Source: Gallionellaceae bacterium (lineage in GTDB: Bacteria > Pseudomonadota > Gammaproteobacteria > Burkholderiales > Gallionellaceae). From it: a DNA stretch of 55,281 nucleotides. Under the pieces are notes generated by a model, which did not search any database, was not told the origin of the DNA, and saw only the letters and a list, made by a program, of their open reading frames with translations. Shown here one piece after another: positions 17,883 through 27,779 of this stretch. The position numbers and the translations under genes were made by a program. Position 1 is the first letter of the stretch, and the number at the start of each line of letters is the position of its first letter. The stretch covers positions 1 through 55,281 of the forward strand of contig VBWD01000004.1 of assembly GCA_006218055.1 (NCBI GenBank), in the 5' to 3' direction.

Positions 17883-18932
17883 ATGGGTATCGGACCTGTA
17901 ATGTTGGACGTGGCGGGCAAGACACTCACGCCAGAAGACGAGGCGCGACTCAAGCATCCACTGGTCGGGGGCGTCATCCTGTTCGCGCGCAACTATGAAT
18001 CTCCCGGCCAGCTCGCCGAGTTGACTGCCAGCATCCGCGCCTTGCGCACGCCGCCTTTGTTGATCTCGGTCGATCATGAAGGTGGCAGGGTGCAACGTTT
18101 CCGTGAAGGCTTCACCAAGATCCCACCGATGCGAGAGCTGGGTAAGATCTACGATCAACATCCAAAACGTGCCAAGCATCTCGCCGAGCAGGTGGGGTAT
18201 GTCCTTGCCTCAGAGTTGCGTGCCTGCGGAGTCGACTTCAGCTTCACGCCGGTATTGGATGTGGACTATGGAGCGAGCAGTGTGATTGGCGATCGTGCTT
18301 TTCATGCCGAACCGCAAGCCATCGCCGAGCTGGCACACAGCCTGTTGATCGGTCTGAAGAGGGGAGGCATGCCTACCGTAGGTAAGCATTTCCCGGGGCA
18401 CGGCTACGTCTGCGCAGACTCTCATCTGGAGATCCCTGTGGATGAACGCAGCTACACCGATATCGAATTGTGCGACCTCATCCCATTTCGTCAAATGGTC
18501 AACTTCGGTCTGACCGCAGTGATGCCGGCCCATGTCATCTATCCCAAAGTCGATCCGCGTCCTGCCGGATTCTCCAAGGTATGGTTGAAAGACATCTTGC
18601 GCGGAGAATTGGGTTTTGAAGGATGCATCTTCAGTGACGATCTGAGTATGGAAGGTGCGACTGTCGCAGGCGGTATCGTGCAACGTGCCGAGGCGGCACT
18701 CCATGCGGGGGCCGACATGGTGCTGGTCTGTAACAAGCCTGAGTCTGCGGATGAACTGTTGGCTGGCCTGAAATGGGAGATGACAGCACCGACCAAGGCT
18801 AGATTGGCTCAGATGCATGGCAAGCACCACCCTAAGTCGCTCGCCCAATTGCACGAAGACCCGGATTTCATCAAAGATTTGCAAGACATTAGTAAGGTTG
18901 GGATACGCGAAGGCGAACTGCCTTTGGTATAG
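17883..18932 (+). CDS. nagZ: Beta-N-acetylhexosaminidase NagZ
   Basis: A 349-residue glycoside hydrolase family 3 enzyme that removes GlcNAc from anhydromuropeptides in cell-wall recycling. Recognisable are [16 protein letters not shown], the substrate loop [17 protein letters not shown], the catalytic His/Asp pair in [16 protein letters not shown] (about 171-186) and the nucleophile Asp in [10 protein letters not shown] (about 250). The ATG at 17883 is preferred over TTG at 17880 because GGAGGTG (end of the MITE-like element) is then 5 nt away. Confidence 0.94.
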   Translation: MGIGPVMLDVAGKTLTPEDEARLKHPLVGGVILFARNYESPGQLAELTASIRALRTPPLLISVDHEGGRVQRFREGFTKIPPMRELGKIYDQHPKRAKHLAEQVGYVLASELRACGVDFSFTPVLDVDYGASSVIGDRAFHAEPQAIAELAHSLLIGLKRGGMPTVGKHFPGHGYVCADSHLEIPVDERSYTDIELCDLIPFRQMVNFGLTAVMPAHVIYPKVDPRPAGFSKVWLKDILRGELGFEGCIFSDDLSMEGATVAGGIVQRAEAALHAGADMVLVCNKPESADELLAGLKWEMTAPTKARLAQMHGKHHPKSLAQLHEDPDFIKDLQDISKVGIREGELPLV

Positions 18933-18971
18933 AATCTCGCCTGTTGATTTCCGCTTGTTACATCTAAAGAG

Positions 18972-21906
<2,935 letters not shown>

Positions 21907-21907
<1 letters not shown>

Positions 21908-22455
21908 TGCTGACCAACCAACAAGCGCGTGACACCCTGGCTGATGCCGAGATGCTATTCAGCGCGGACGAGGTGCAAGCAGCCTTGGTGCATGTGGCCA
22001 AAGAGATCAACGCCACACTCGCAGACCAACATCCGCTCGTGCTATCGGTGATGGGCGGTGCAGTCATTTTTACAGGACAGTTGTTACCCATGCTGGATTT
22101 TCCATTGGACTTTGATTACCTGCATGTCTCGCGCTACGGCAACGAGAAGCAGGGGGGGGAGTTGCACTGGAGGGTCGCACCGCGCGAGAACGTCAAAGGC
22201 AAGGTCGTGTTGGTGCTGGACGACATCCTCGACGAGGGCCACACCATGCACGCGATCAAGCAGCGCGTGATGGAACTGGGGGCGACGAAGTTCTATTGTG
22301 CGGTATTCGCGGACAAAGAGAACGGCAAGGCCAAACCCATCCAAGCCGATTTTGTCGGGATGGGACTGCCTGACCGGTTCGTGTTCGGCTATGGGATGGA
22401 CATACACGGCGCATGGCGTAATCTGCCTGCCATCTATGCGGTAAAGGAAGACTAA
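21907..22455 (+). CDS. hpt: Hypoxanthine-guanine phosphoribosyltransferase
   Basis: A 182-residue phosphoribosyltransferase that converts hypoxanthine or guanine plus PRPP to IMP or GMP. The PRPP-binding motif VLVLDDILDEGHT lies at about residues 95-107, and FVGMGLPDRFVFGYGMD marks the purine-binding loop. The ATG at 21907 overlaps the ligA stop and has GGGAG 10 nt upstream; a GTG at 21892 is the alternative. It lies 2 nt before the S-methylthioinosine phosphorylase gene, whose product releases hypoxanthine, so the two form a salvage pair. Confidence 0.9.
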
Positions 22456-22457
22456 TC

Positions 22458-23204
22458 ATGTTGGCAATCATCGGCGGCACCGGCCTCAATCAACTCGGCA
22501 ATCTCAAGATCACCCATCGGCAGGTGATGCGCACGCCTTATGGCGAGCCATCCGGCCCGATGACGTTCGGCACCATCAACGATCACGAAGTCATGTTCAT
22601 CGCGCGCCACGGTTACGGCCACACCATCCCGCCGCACATGGTCAACTACCGCGCCAATCTGTGGGCTTTGCGCGACCAAGGGGCGAAGCGCGTCATCGCG
22701 GTGGCATCGGTCGGCGGCATCCGTGCCGATCTGGTGCCGGGCACACTGGTCGTGCCGGACCAGGTCCTCGATTACACGCATGGGCGTGCCTTCACATTCT
22801 TTGATGGACGAGAGAACTCGGTCACGCATATCGACTTCACCTTGCCCTATACCGAGTCATTGCGTCGCCGTATCTTGGAGGCGGCAAAGAGCGCGGGAGA
22901 AGCGTGCTTGAGTGGTGGCATCTATGCGGTGACCCAAGGCCCACGCTTGGAGACAGCTGCCGAGATCAATCGTCTCGAACGTGACGGCGCGGACATGGTT
23001 GGCATGACGGGCATGCCGGAAGCGGCACTCGCGCGTGAACTCGGATTGGAATACGCAGCGATCACCGTCGTGGTGAACTATGCCGCCGGACGCGGGACAA
23101 GCGAGAAGGCGATTCCCTTGGATGAGATCGGCACCTTTGCACAACCCGCGATGGCACGTGTACGCAAGATATTGGAAGGCGTGGTGGAACACGATGCGGG
23201 TTAA
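22458..23204 (+). CDS. S-methyl-5'-thioinosine phosphorylase (MTA phosphorylase family)
   Basis: A 248-residue phosphorylase of the MTAP/PNP family. N-terminal MLAIIGGTGLNQL gives the phosphate-binding Thr; ARHGYGHTIPPHMVNYRANLW and GVYAVTQGPRLETAAEI-like residues (IYAVTQGPRLETAAEI, about 157-172) follow. Proteobacterial homologues such as Pseudomonas aeruginosa PA3004 prefer methylthioinosine over methylthioadenosine; MTAP-type activity remains possible. It lies immediately after hpt, which can use the hypoxanthine formed. Confidence 0.85.
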   Translation: MLAIIGGTGLNQLGNLKITHRQVMRTPYGEPSGPMTFGTINDHEVMFIARHGYGHTIPPHMVNYRANLWALRDQGAKRVIAVASVGGIRADLVPGTLVVPDQVLDYTHGRAFTFFDGRENSVTHIDFTLPYTESLRRRILEAAKSAGEACLSGGIYAVTQGPRLETAAEINRLERDGADMVGMTGMPEAALARELGLEYAAITVVVNYAAGRGTSEKAIPLDEIGTFAQPAMARVRKILEGVVEHDAG

Positions 23205-23275
23205 GGCAATCATCGCGCAGCGATTCGGTTGCTTCCTCGCCCGAGGATTGAAGGTTGCCCTTCACGTTTGTTCTT

Positions 23276-23340
23276 TCTCCCGCTTGCGGGAGAGAGTTAG
23301 AGAGAGGGGCGTTATGCGGGAGAGGGTTGAGGTGAGGGGG
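23276..23340. repeat. REP-like palindromic repeat, copy 3 (leader of def)
   Basis: Two linked parts are present: a perfect hairpin TCTCCCGC-TT-GCGGGAGA (23276-23293), and GCGGGAGAGGGTTGAGGTGA at 23316-23335 running into a G-tract. The second part is the reverse complement of the copy at 11219-11256 with one mismatch. The GAGGTGAGGGG end lies 2-12 nt before the def start and probably works as its Shine-Dalgarno. Confidence 0.65.
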
Positions 23341-23341
23341 C

Positions 23342-23881
23342 ATGCATATGACCGCTAGGCCCGTCCTGCGCATGGGTGATGCGCGCTTGTTGCAGCGCGC
23401 CGAACCCATCACCAACTTTGGCAGTCGCGAATTGGACATCTTGCTGGCGGACATGCGCGACACCATGCACGAGTTGGATGGCGTGGGTCTTGCCGCACCA
23501 CAGATCGGTATCAGCCTGCGCGTGGTCATCTTTGAAGTAAATGCCAATCCGCGTTATCCCGGTGCGGAGACCGTACCGCAGACCGTGCTCATCAATCCCG
23601 TCATCACACCTTTATCCGATGCGATGGAAGAGGATTGGGAGGGGTGCTTGAGTGTGCCGGGCATGCGTGGCCTGGTGCCGCGTTACACAAAGTTGCGCTA
23701 CCAGGGACGTGATGAAAAGGGTGGGTTGATAGATCGCACAGTGAGTGGTTTCCATGCGCGGGTGGTGCAACACGAGTGCGATCATCTGGAAGGTGTCTTG
23801 TATCCGATGCGCATCCGCGACATGAGCAATTTTGGTTTCTCTGATGTATTGTTTCCCAATCAGAACGTGCAGGATGAATGA
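23342..23881 (+). CDS. def: Peptide deformylase
   Basis: A 179-residue metalloenzyme that removes the formyl group from nascent proteins. All three motifs are present: GVGLAAPQIG (about 47-56), EGCLSVPG with the metal-binding Cys (about 99-106) and HECDHLEG (about 141-148). Distance from fmt and the RARPVLRMGDARLL-type N-terminus suggest the second, def2-like copy found in many betaproteobacteria. ATG at 23342 or 23348 may be the start; both lie just after a G-rich repeat that supplies the ribosome binding site. The stop overlaps the next gene by 4 nt. Confidence 0.92.
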   Translation: MHMTARPVLRMGDARLLQRAEPITNFGSRELDILLADMRDTMHELDGVGLAAPQIGISLRVVIFEVNANPRYPGAETVPQTVLINPVITPLSDAMEEDWEGCLSVPGMRGLVPRYTKLRYQGRDEKGGLIDRTVSGFHARVVQHECDHLEGVLYPMRIRDMSNFGFSDVLFPNQNVQDE

Positions 23882-24897
23882 TGAAAGCACAACTATCGAC
23901 AACCACACGCAATTTGTTGTGGTCTCTATTGGCGGCACTGATGGTGATGTTGATCGGCACCCTTGGCTATCGCTGGCTGGGTGGTGATCAGTATTCCTGG
24001 TTGGATTGTTTCTACATGACCTTCATCACCGTTGCCACTATTGGTTATGGCGAGATCGTCGATGTCACCGATTACGAATACGGCAGGCTGTTCACCGTCT
24101 TCATCGCACTCTCGGGGATCGGTATATTGGGCTATGCCCTGTCGGCAGTGACAGCATTCATGTTGGAAGGTGAATTCAATGAAGTCAGGCGGAGAAATAG
24201 AATGGAAAAGAAAATCGGGCAGTTGAAGGGGCACTACATCGTTTGCGGTATGGGGCAGATCGGCAGCAACGTCGCCCACGAGCTGGCCATCACGGGGCGC
24301 CACTTCGTCATGGTGGATAGGGATAAGGCGAACCTTGAACATTACGTCGAGCAGCATCCCGCGCAACTCTATGTGATGGGTGATGCCACCGATAACGAAG
24401 TGCTGTTGGCTGCGGGAATAAAACATGCCATCGGCATCTTCGCCGTTGCGCATGAAGACAATCAGAACTTGGTCATCAGTTTGAGCGCGAAGCAACTCAA
24501 CCCGGAAGTGCGCGTCATCGCGCGTTGCCATGATGTGAAAAACGTGGTCAAGATCAAGAGCGCCGGGGCGGATGAGATCGTCTCTCCCGACTTCACCGGC
24601 GGCGTGCGCATGGTCTCTGCCATGGTGCGCCCGAATGTCGCAGGCTTTCTCGATGAGATCACCAAGGCCGAAGGCGACCTGCGCATGGAAGAACTCGTCA
24701 TCCCCGGACGTCTGCATGGCAAGACCTTGGACATGTTCTATCAAGACAACCAGGAGTGCCTGGTCATGGCAGTGAACACCCAAGGCAAGTGGTATTTCAA
24801 GCCATCGGCCGATTACCTCCTGCATGGCGGTGATGTGCTGATGGTGATGGCATCCGTGGCGGCGCGTGCACGTATGGAAGCAATCGCGCAGGGCTAA
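23878..24897 (+). CDS. Two-helix potassium channel with RCK (TrkA-N/TrkA-C) domains
   Basis: A 339-residue channel protein. Two membrane helices (about 14-31 and 74-96) flank a pore loop with the K+ selectivity filter TIGYGE (about 55-60). A cytoplasmic RCK domain begins GHYIVCGMGQIGSNVAHELA (about 118-137), with the GMGQIG Rossmann motif and the acidic VDRD that binds nucleotide or ion, and a TrkA-C domain ends the protein. The plan is that of MthK-like gated K+ channels, probably tetrameric in the inner membrane. ATG at 23878 or 23881. Confidence 0.88.
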   Translation: MMKAQLSTTTRNLLWSLLAALMVMLIGTLGYRWLGGDQYSWLDCFYMTFITVATIGYGEIVDVTDYEYGRLFTVFIALSGIGILGYALSAVTAFMLEGEFNEVRRRNRMEKKIGQLKGHYIVCGMGQIGSNVAHELAITGRHFVMVDRDKANLEHYVEQHPAQLYVMGDATDNEVLLAAGIKHAIGIFAVAHEDNQNLVISLSAKQLNPEVRVIARCHDVKNVVKIKSAGADEIVSPDFTGGVRMVSAMVRPNVAGFLDEITKAEGDLRMEELVIPGRLHGKTLDMFYQDNQECLVMAVNTQGKWYFKPSADYLLHGGDVLMVMASVAARARMEAIAQG

Positions 24898-24917
24898 TTT
24901 TGATTGGAGTAAATCTC

Positions 24918-25403
24918 ATGAAGAACGTATCGATGATGTTCGTCCTTGCGCTGTTGTTCGGCATGAATAGCGCCAACGCAGCGGAAGAGCTATCTCAAGG
25001 ACAGACTTTGTATCTGCCTATCTACTCCCACATATGGCATGGCAACAAGATCGTCGATGGCAAGTACCCGATCAAATCTCAGGTTTCGGCATTGGTCAGC
25101 ATTCGCAACACCAGCCTCAAGACACCCATTCGTATCACTACCGCGCGTTACTACAGCACCGATGGCAAGCAGCTTAAAGAATTCCTGGCCAAGCCGGTAG
25201 AAATCGGCGCAATGGGGACGCTGGAACTCTTCGTCGAACGCAAAGAATCCGAAGGCGGTTCCGGCGCGAACTTCATCATCCAGTGGGATGCTGCCGTATC
25301 CACCAATCCTCCCGTAGTCGAAGCCGTCCATGCAGATATCAAAGGCGGCGGCCCCGCACTGACCTTTATCACCACGGCCCGTCTGATCAGAGCGGATAGA
25401 TAA
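24918..25403 (+). CDS. DUF3124 secreted protein
   Basis: A 161-residue protein with a signal peptide (MKNVSMMFVLALLFGMNSANA, cleavage near residue 21) and a beta-rich domain with YLPIYSHIWHGN, the start of the DUF3124 family. Function unknown; expected in the periplasm. The ATG at 24918 has GGAG 8 nt upstream. It lies 20 nt after the K+ channel gene and may be co-transcribed with it. Confidence 0.8.
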   Translation: MKNVSMMFVLALLFGMNSANAAEELSQGQTLYLPIYSHIWHGNKIVDGKYPIKSQVSALVSIRNTSLKTPIRITTARYYSTDGKQLKEFLAKPVEIGAMGTLELFVERKESEGGSGANFIIQWDAAVSTNPPVVEAVHADIKGGGPALTFITTARLIRADR

Positions 25404-25797
25404 GGAATTAGCGGATGGGGATGTGTATATGAAAATGGCATATCGAAAAAGGGGGGGAGCGTAGCGGTACCCAACCATTTGCCAGAGTCAAGAATGCACA
25501 GGTGTTGTGGTGAGCTTAACGCCAAGGGCATGCATGATTTTTACCACCCCTATTAAAATGACATCGCAATGTCGATAAGCTGTAATCTCTGCGTACAAAC
25601 CGTTAATTACTGGGTCATCCTTGCAGGATTAGGAATCTGTGTTCTCTTTGCCTTTGGGATGGCGGCATTCCTTAGTGGGAACTGTTTCAGTATTAAGCAG
25701 TTTGAAGAATGGCAAGCTGTGAAGTGGATGCAGCTCAACGGTTCTGTTTGCCAGCGAACTTAGACCGTACGAGAATTCGCACTCTTGGGCACACACT
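25404..25797. other. 394-nt spacer with gene debris
   Basis: No intact gene can be supported here. It contains the antitoxin-like fragment described separately and a 64-codon open frame (25569-25763) encoding one hydrophobic helix, without a Shine-Dalgarno or recognisable relatives. The edges of this spacer mark the change from conserved housekeeping order to the c-di-GMP region, so it may be an old insertion boundary. Confidence 0.45.
25488..25559 (-). pseudogene. C-terminal fragment resembling an Xre/HigA-type antitoxin
   Basis: On the minus strand the frame ending at the TGA at 25490-25488 reads VVKIMHALGVKLTTTPVHS. The pattern of a helix followed by ALGxKLTxxP is typical of the end of HTH antitoxins of addiction modules. 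No N-terminal part or toxin is present, so this is at most a remnant. The fragment is short and the assignment is from pattern only. Confidence 0.3.
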
Positions 25798-27243
25798 ATG
25801 TTCAATCTTAGTTCCAATAATACTGACCTGACGCTCCGCCCCAAGGTGGTATTCCTCAACAGCGTCTTTCTATTTGCCGGAATCGTGGCTTTCGGAATGG
25901 GCTTCTACCGCTGGCAGGCAAGCGCGGTCATGGGCGCTATCGATTTCATCTTTACGTCATGCTGCTTCACACTGGTCTATTATCTCAACCGCCACCAAGG
26001 GCGCGTCGAAATCATCAGTTCGATCGCACTGCTACTTTCATACGGCCTGTTTACCGCCATCTACCTGTTGGCTCCCTATAACACGACGCGCATTGCACTA
26101 TTCTTTTTGTTGTCAGCATCAGCCTTCTTCCTGAAAGGAAAGAGAGTTGGTTTCATCTGGCTGATTATCATTCTGTCGACCCTCGTAATGGGTCACTATT
26201 TGCCCGGTTTCGACACCGCCTATTCTCACATCGACATTGTTACAGCTTGTCTGTATTTGCTGGCGTTGTTCTTCATCTTTCTCAATTACGAGATATTCAA
26301 GGAGAAGGTCAATGAGGTTGAACGTGACAAGGATGTGCTGCGACTGAGCGAGGAGCGCTTCCGCGCGATGGTCGAAAACGGCAACGACATCATCAGTATC
26401 ATTTCCAATGCTGGCGTGGTGCATTTCATCTCGCCTTCCGTCAAATCGGTATTGGGGTTCGAACCCGGCGAACTGCTTGGCAAAAGCATCAATGAGCTGA
26501 TCGACCCTAATGAGCAACCAAAAGCCGCAGCGGCTTTGGCCAATGCACTGGCGCACCCTGATGGGGAAGCGCTGGAGCAGTATGAGTTTCGGATGAAGCA
26601 CAAGGATGGCAGCTACCGTGACGTCGAGATGGTCGGTCGCAATATGATCGAAAACCCCATGATTGGCGGTATCGTACTGAATGGACGCGACATCACCAAG
26701 CACAAGCGGCTAGAGCGTGAACTGGAGCGCCATGCGCACATTGACGTGCTTACCGGACTTAACAACCGGCGCTATTTCTTCGAACTGGCGGAACAGGAAT
26801 TGGCACGCTCCAAGCGGTACGGCGCCCCACTCGTAGTGCTGATGCTGGATGTGGATCACTTCAAGTTGGCTAACGACACCTATGGGCACCATGTAGGTGA
26901 CATGGTGTTGCAGAAACTCAGCGAAGTTTGTGTTCAAACCCTGCGCGCAATCGACATACTGGGCCGTATTGGCGGCGAGGAATTCGCCTTTCTGTTACCG
27001 GAAACCCTAAGCGGGCAAGCGTTAGAAGTGGCAGAGCGGCTGCGACTGGCCGTTGCTGGCGCGACCGTGATACTTGAGACGGGTAAATCTGTTCACTTTA
27101 CGGTTTCAATCGGAGTAGCCCAGCTTGCAGCTACTGACACCAAGATTGAAGACATGCTCAATCGTGCCGACATCGCATTGTATTCGGCCAAAAGCACGGG
27201 GCGCGACCGGGTATGTTGTGAAGGGATTCAATCCGGGCGATAG
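25798..27243 (+). CDS. Membrane diguanylate cyclase (PAS-GGDEF)
   Basis: A 481-residue protein. Five or six membrane helices (residues about 19-165) form an N-terminal sensor of unknown type, then a PAS domain (about 180-300, NGNDIISIISNAGVVHFISP), then a GGDEF domain. The active motif is GGEEF (about 391-396), compatible with diguanylate cyclase activity, and an inhibitory RxxD site (RAID) lies five residues before it. No EAL domain. The C-terminus after RDRV is short and runs into a spacer with mobile-element debris. The ATG at 25798 has no strong Shine-Dalgarno. Confidence 0.88.
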   Translation: MFNLSSNNTDLTLRPKVVFLNSVFLFAGIVAFGMGFYRWQASAVMGAIDFIFTSCCFTLVYYLNRHQGRVEIISSIALLLSYGLFTAIYLLAPYNTTRIALFFLLSASAFFLKGKRVGFIWLIIILSTLVMGHYLPGFDTAYSHIDIVTACLYLLALFFIFLNYEIFKEKVNEVERDKDVLRLSEERFRAMVENGNDIISIISNAGVVHFISPSVKSVLGFEPGELLGKSINELIDPNEQPKAAAALANALAHPDGEALEQYEFRMKHKDGSYRDVEMVGRNMIENPMIGGIVLNGRDITKHKRLERELERHAHIDVLTGLNNRRYFFELAEQELARSKRYGAPLVVLMLDVDHFKLANDTYGHHVGDMVLQKLSEVCVQTLRAIDILGRIGGEEFAFLLPETLSGQALEVAERLRLAVAGATVILETGKSVHFTVSIGVAQLAATDTKIEDMLNRADIALYSAKSTGRDRVCCEGIQSGR

Positions 27244-27246
27244 GAC

Positions 27247-27306
27247 GTTCGCCGATCGCAGCGCTTCCAGTTTGAAATCTCGGCTGTATCCTTCGTATTT
27301 GGCCAA
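27247..27306 (-). pseudogene. Possible N-terminal remnant of an IS transposase orfA
   Basis: On the minus strand from an ATG at 27306 the first 19 residues read MAKYEGYSRDFKLEALRSA, similar to the start of helix-turn-helix transposase OrfA proteins. The resemblance stops after about 20 residues, where the frame enters the 3' end of the diguanylate cyclase gene. No inverted repeats were found. A weak call. Confidence 0.3.
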
Positions 27307-27448
27307 AGGGTACCCAATCTTTGTATTTTGTCCTTGAATCCGCCTGACATCAATATACCCATAGGATAGGTAAGTAATAGTCCGTGGCCTATATATTCCG
27401 GCATATATCTATGGATATCTTTATCTGATAGCGTTCGTCTGACTCAAA

Positions 27449-27525
27449 AGGGCAAAACCGTCGAAAGGCGGTGACGCAAAATTACCGGACCTCATTTTCG
27501 CCAATTAGGTCAGCGGGATTGCAAA
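27449..27525 (+). promoter_or_regulatory. Cyclic-di-GMP-I (GEMM-I) riboswitch aptamer
   Basis: The sequence follows the GEMM-I consensus in order: GGGCAAAACC, a GAAA tetraloop (27463-27466), GGTGACGCAAA, a CCGGACCT arm, and AGGTCAGCGGGATTGC at the 3' side. The first helix closes as CCG..CGG around the tetraloop and the second as ACCT/AGGT. This matches the Vibrio cholerae Vc2 aptamer element by element. It lies 39 nt before a small gene and about 250 nt before a GGDEF-EAL gene, the usual kind of target. The outer P1 helix is weaker than in Vc2. Confidence 0.88.
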
Positions 27526-27530
27526 GTGAT

Positions 27531-27569
27531 CAGCATTTGCCCCTGTTGAAATAAGGAGAACAAATGCTG
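27531..27569 (+). promoter_or_regulatory. Start-codon-sequestering hairpin (riboswitch expression platform)
   Basis: CAGCATTTG (27531-27539) pairs perfectly with CAAATGCTG (27561-27569). The loop holds the Shine-Dalgarno AAGGAG (27553-27558) and the right arm contains the ATG (27564-27566) of the next small gene. The left arm directly follows the 3' side of the aptamer, so aptamer folding and this hairpin could compete. This suggests translational control; whether c-di-GMP turns it on or off cannot be read from sequence. Confidence 0.65.
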
Positions 27570-27779
27570 GAACGGTCAAATCTGCTGTACCCCCATATAT
27601 CCGGCCTGCTGACGGCTAGAAGTTTTCTGGTGTCTTCCGCACGGCGGCATTTTGCTAGGGCTGAGAATTACAGCCAGTTGTGGCAAAGGTTCACCAAATT
27701 TCCGGTATCTATATCCCGCTGTCCTATCAGGCATCTGATTGAATCTATCTGGAATTCAGAAGGGTTGCGATGCCGATAA
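27564..27779 (+). CDS. Small protein under riboswitch control, overlapping the MHYT gene
   Basis: A 71-codon frame with a strong Shine-Dalgarno (AAGGAG, 5 nt before ATG) placed right after the riboswitch. The peptide is basic, with no membrane helix and no family I recognise. Its stop (27777-27779) lies 10 nt into the next gene (ATG at 27770), which suggests that ribosomes finishing here restart on the big c-di-GMP enzyme. It may be a true small protein, a leader whose translation matters more than its product, or the relic of a longer gene. Confidence 0.5.
   Translation: MLERSNLLYPHISGLLTARSFLVSSARRHFARAENYSQLWQRFTKFPVSISRCPIRHLIESIWNSEGLRCR

Noticed and set aside
25569-25763. 64-codon frame with one hydrophobic helix
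   Set aside because: No ribosome binding site or relatives; its first residues vaguely resemble the MHYT protein starts, but the similarity is too short to call.
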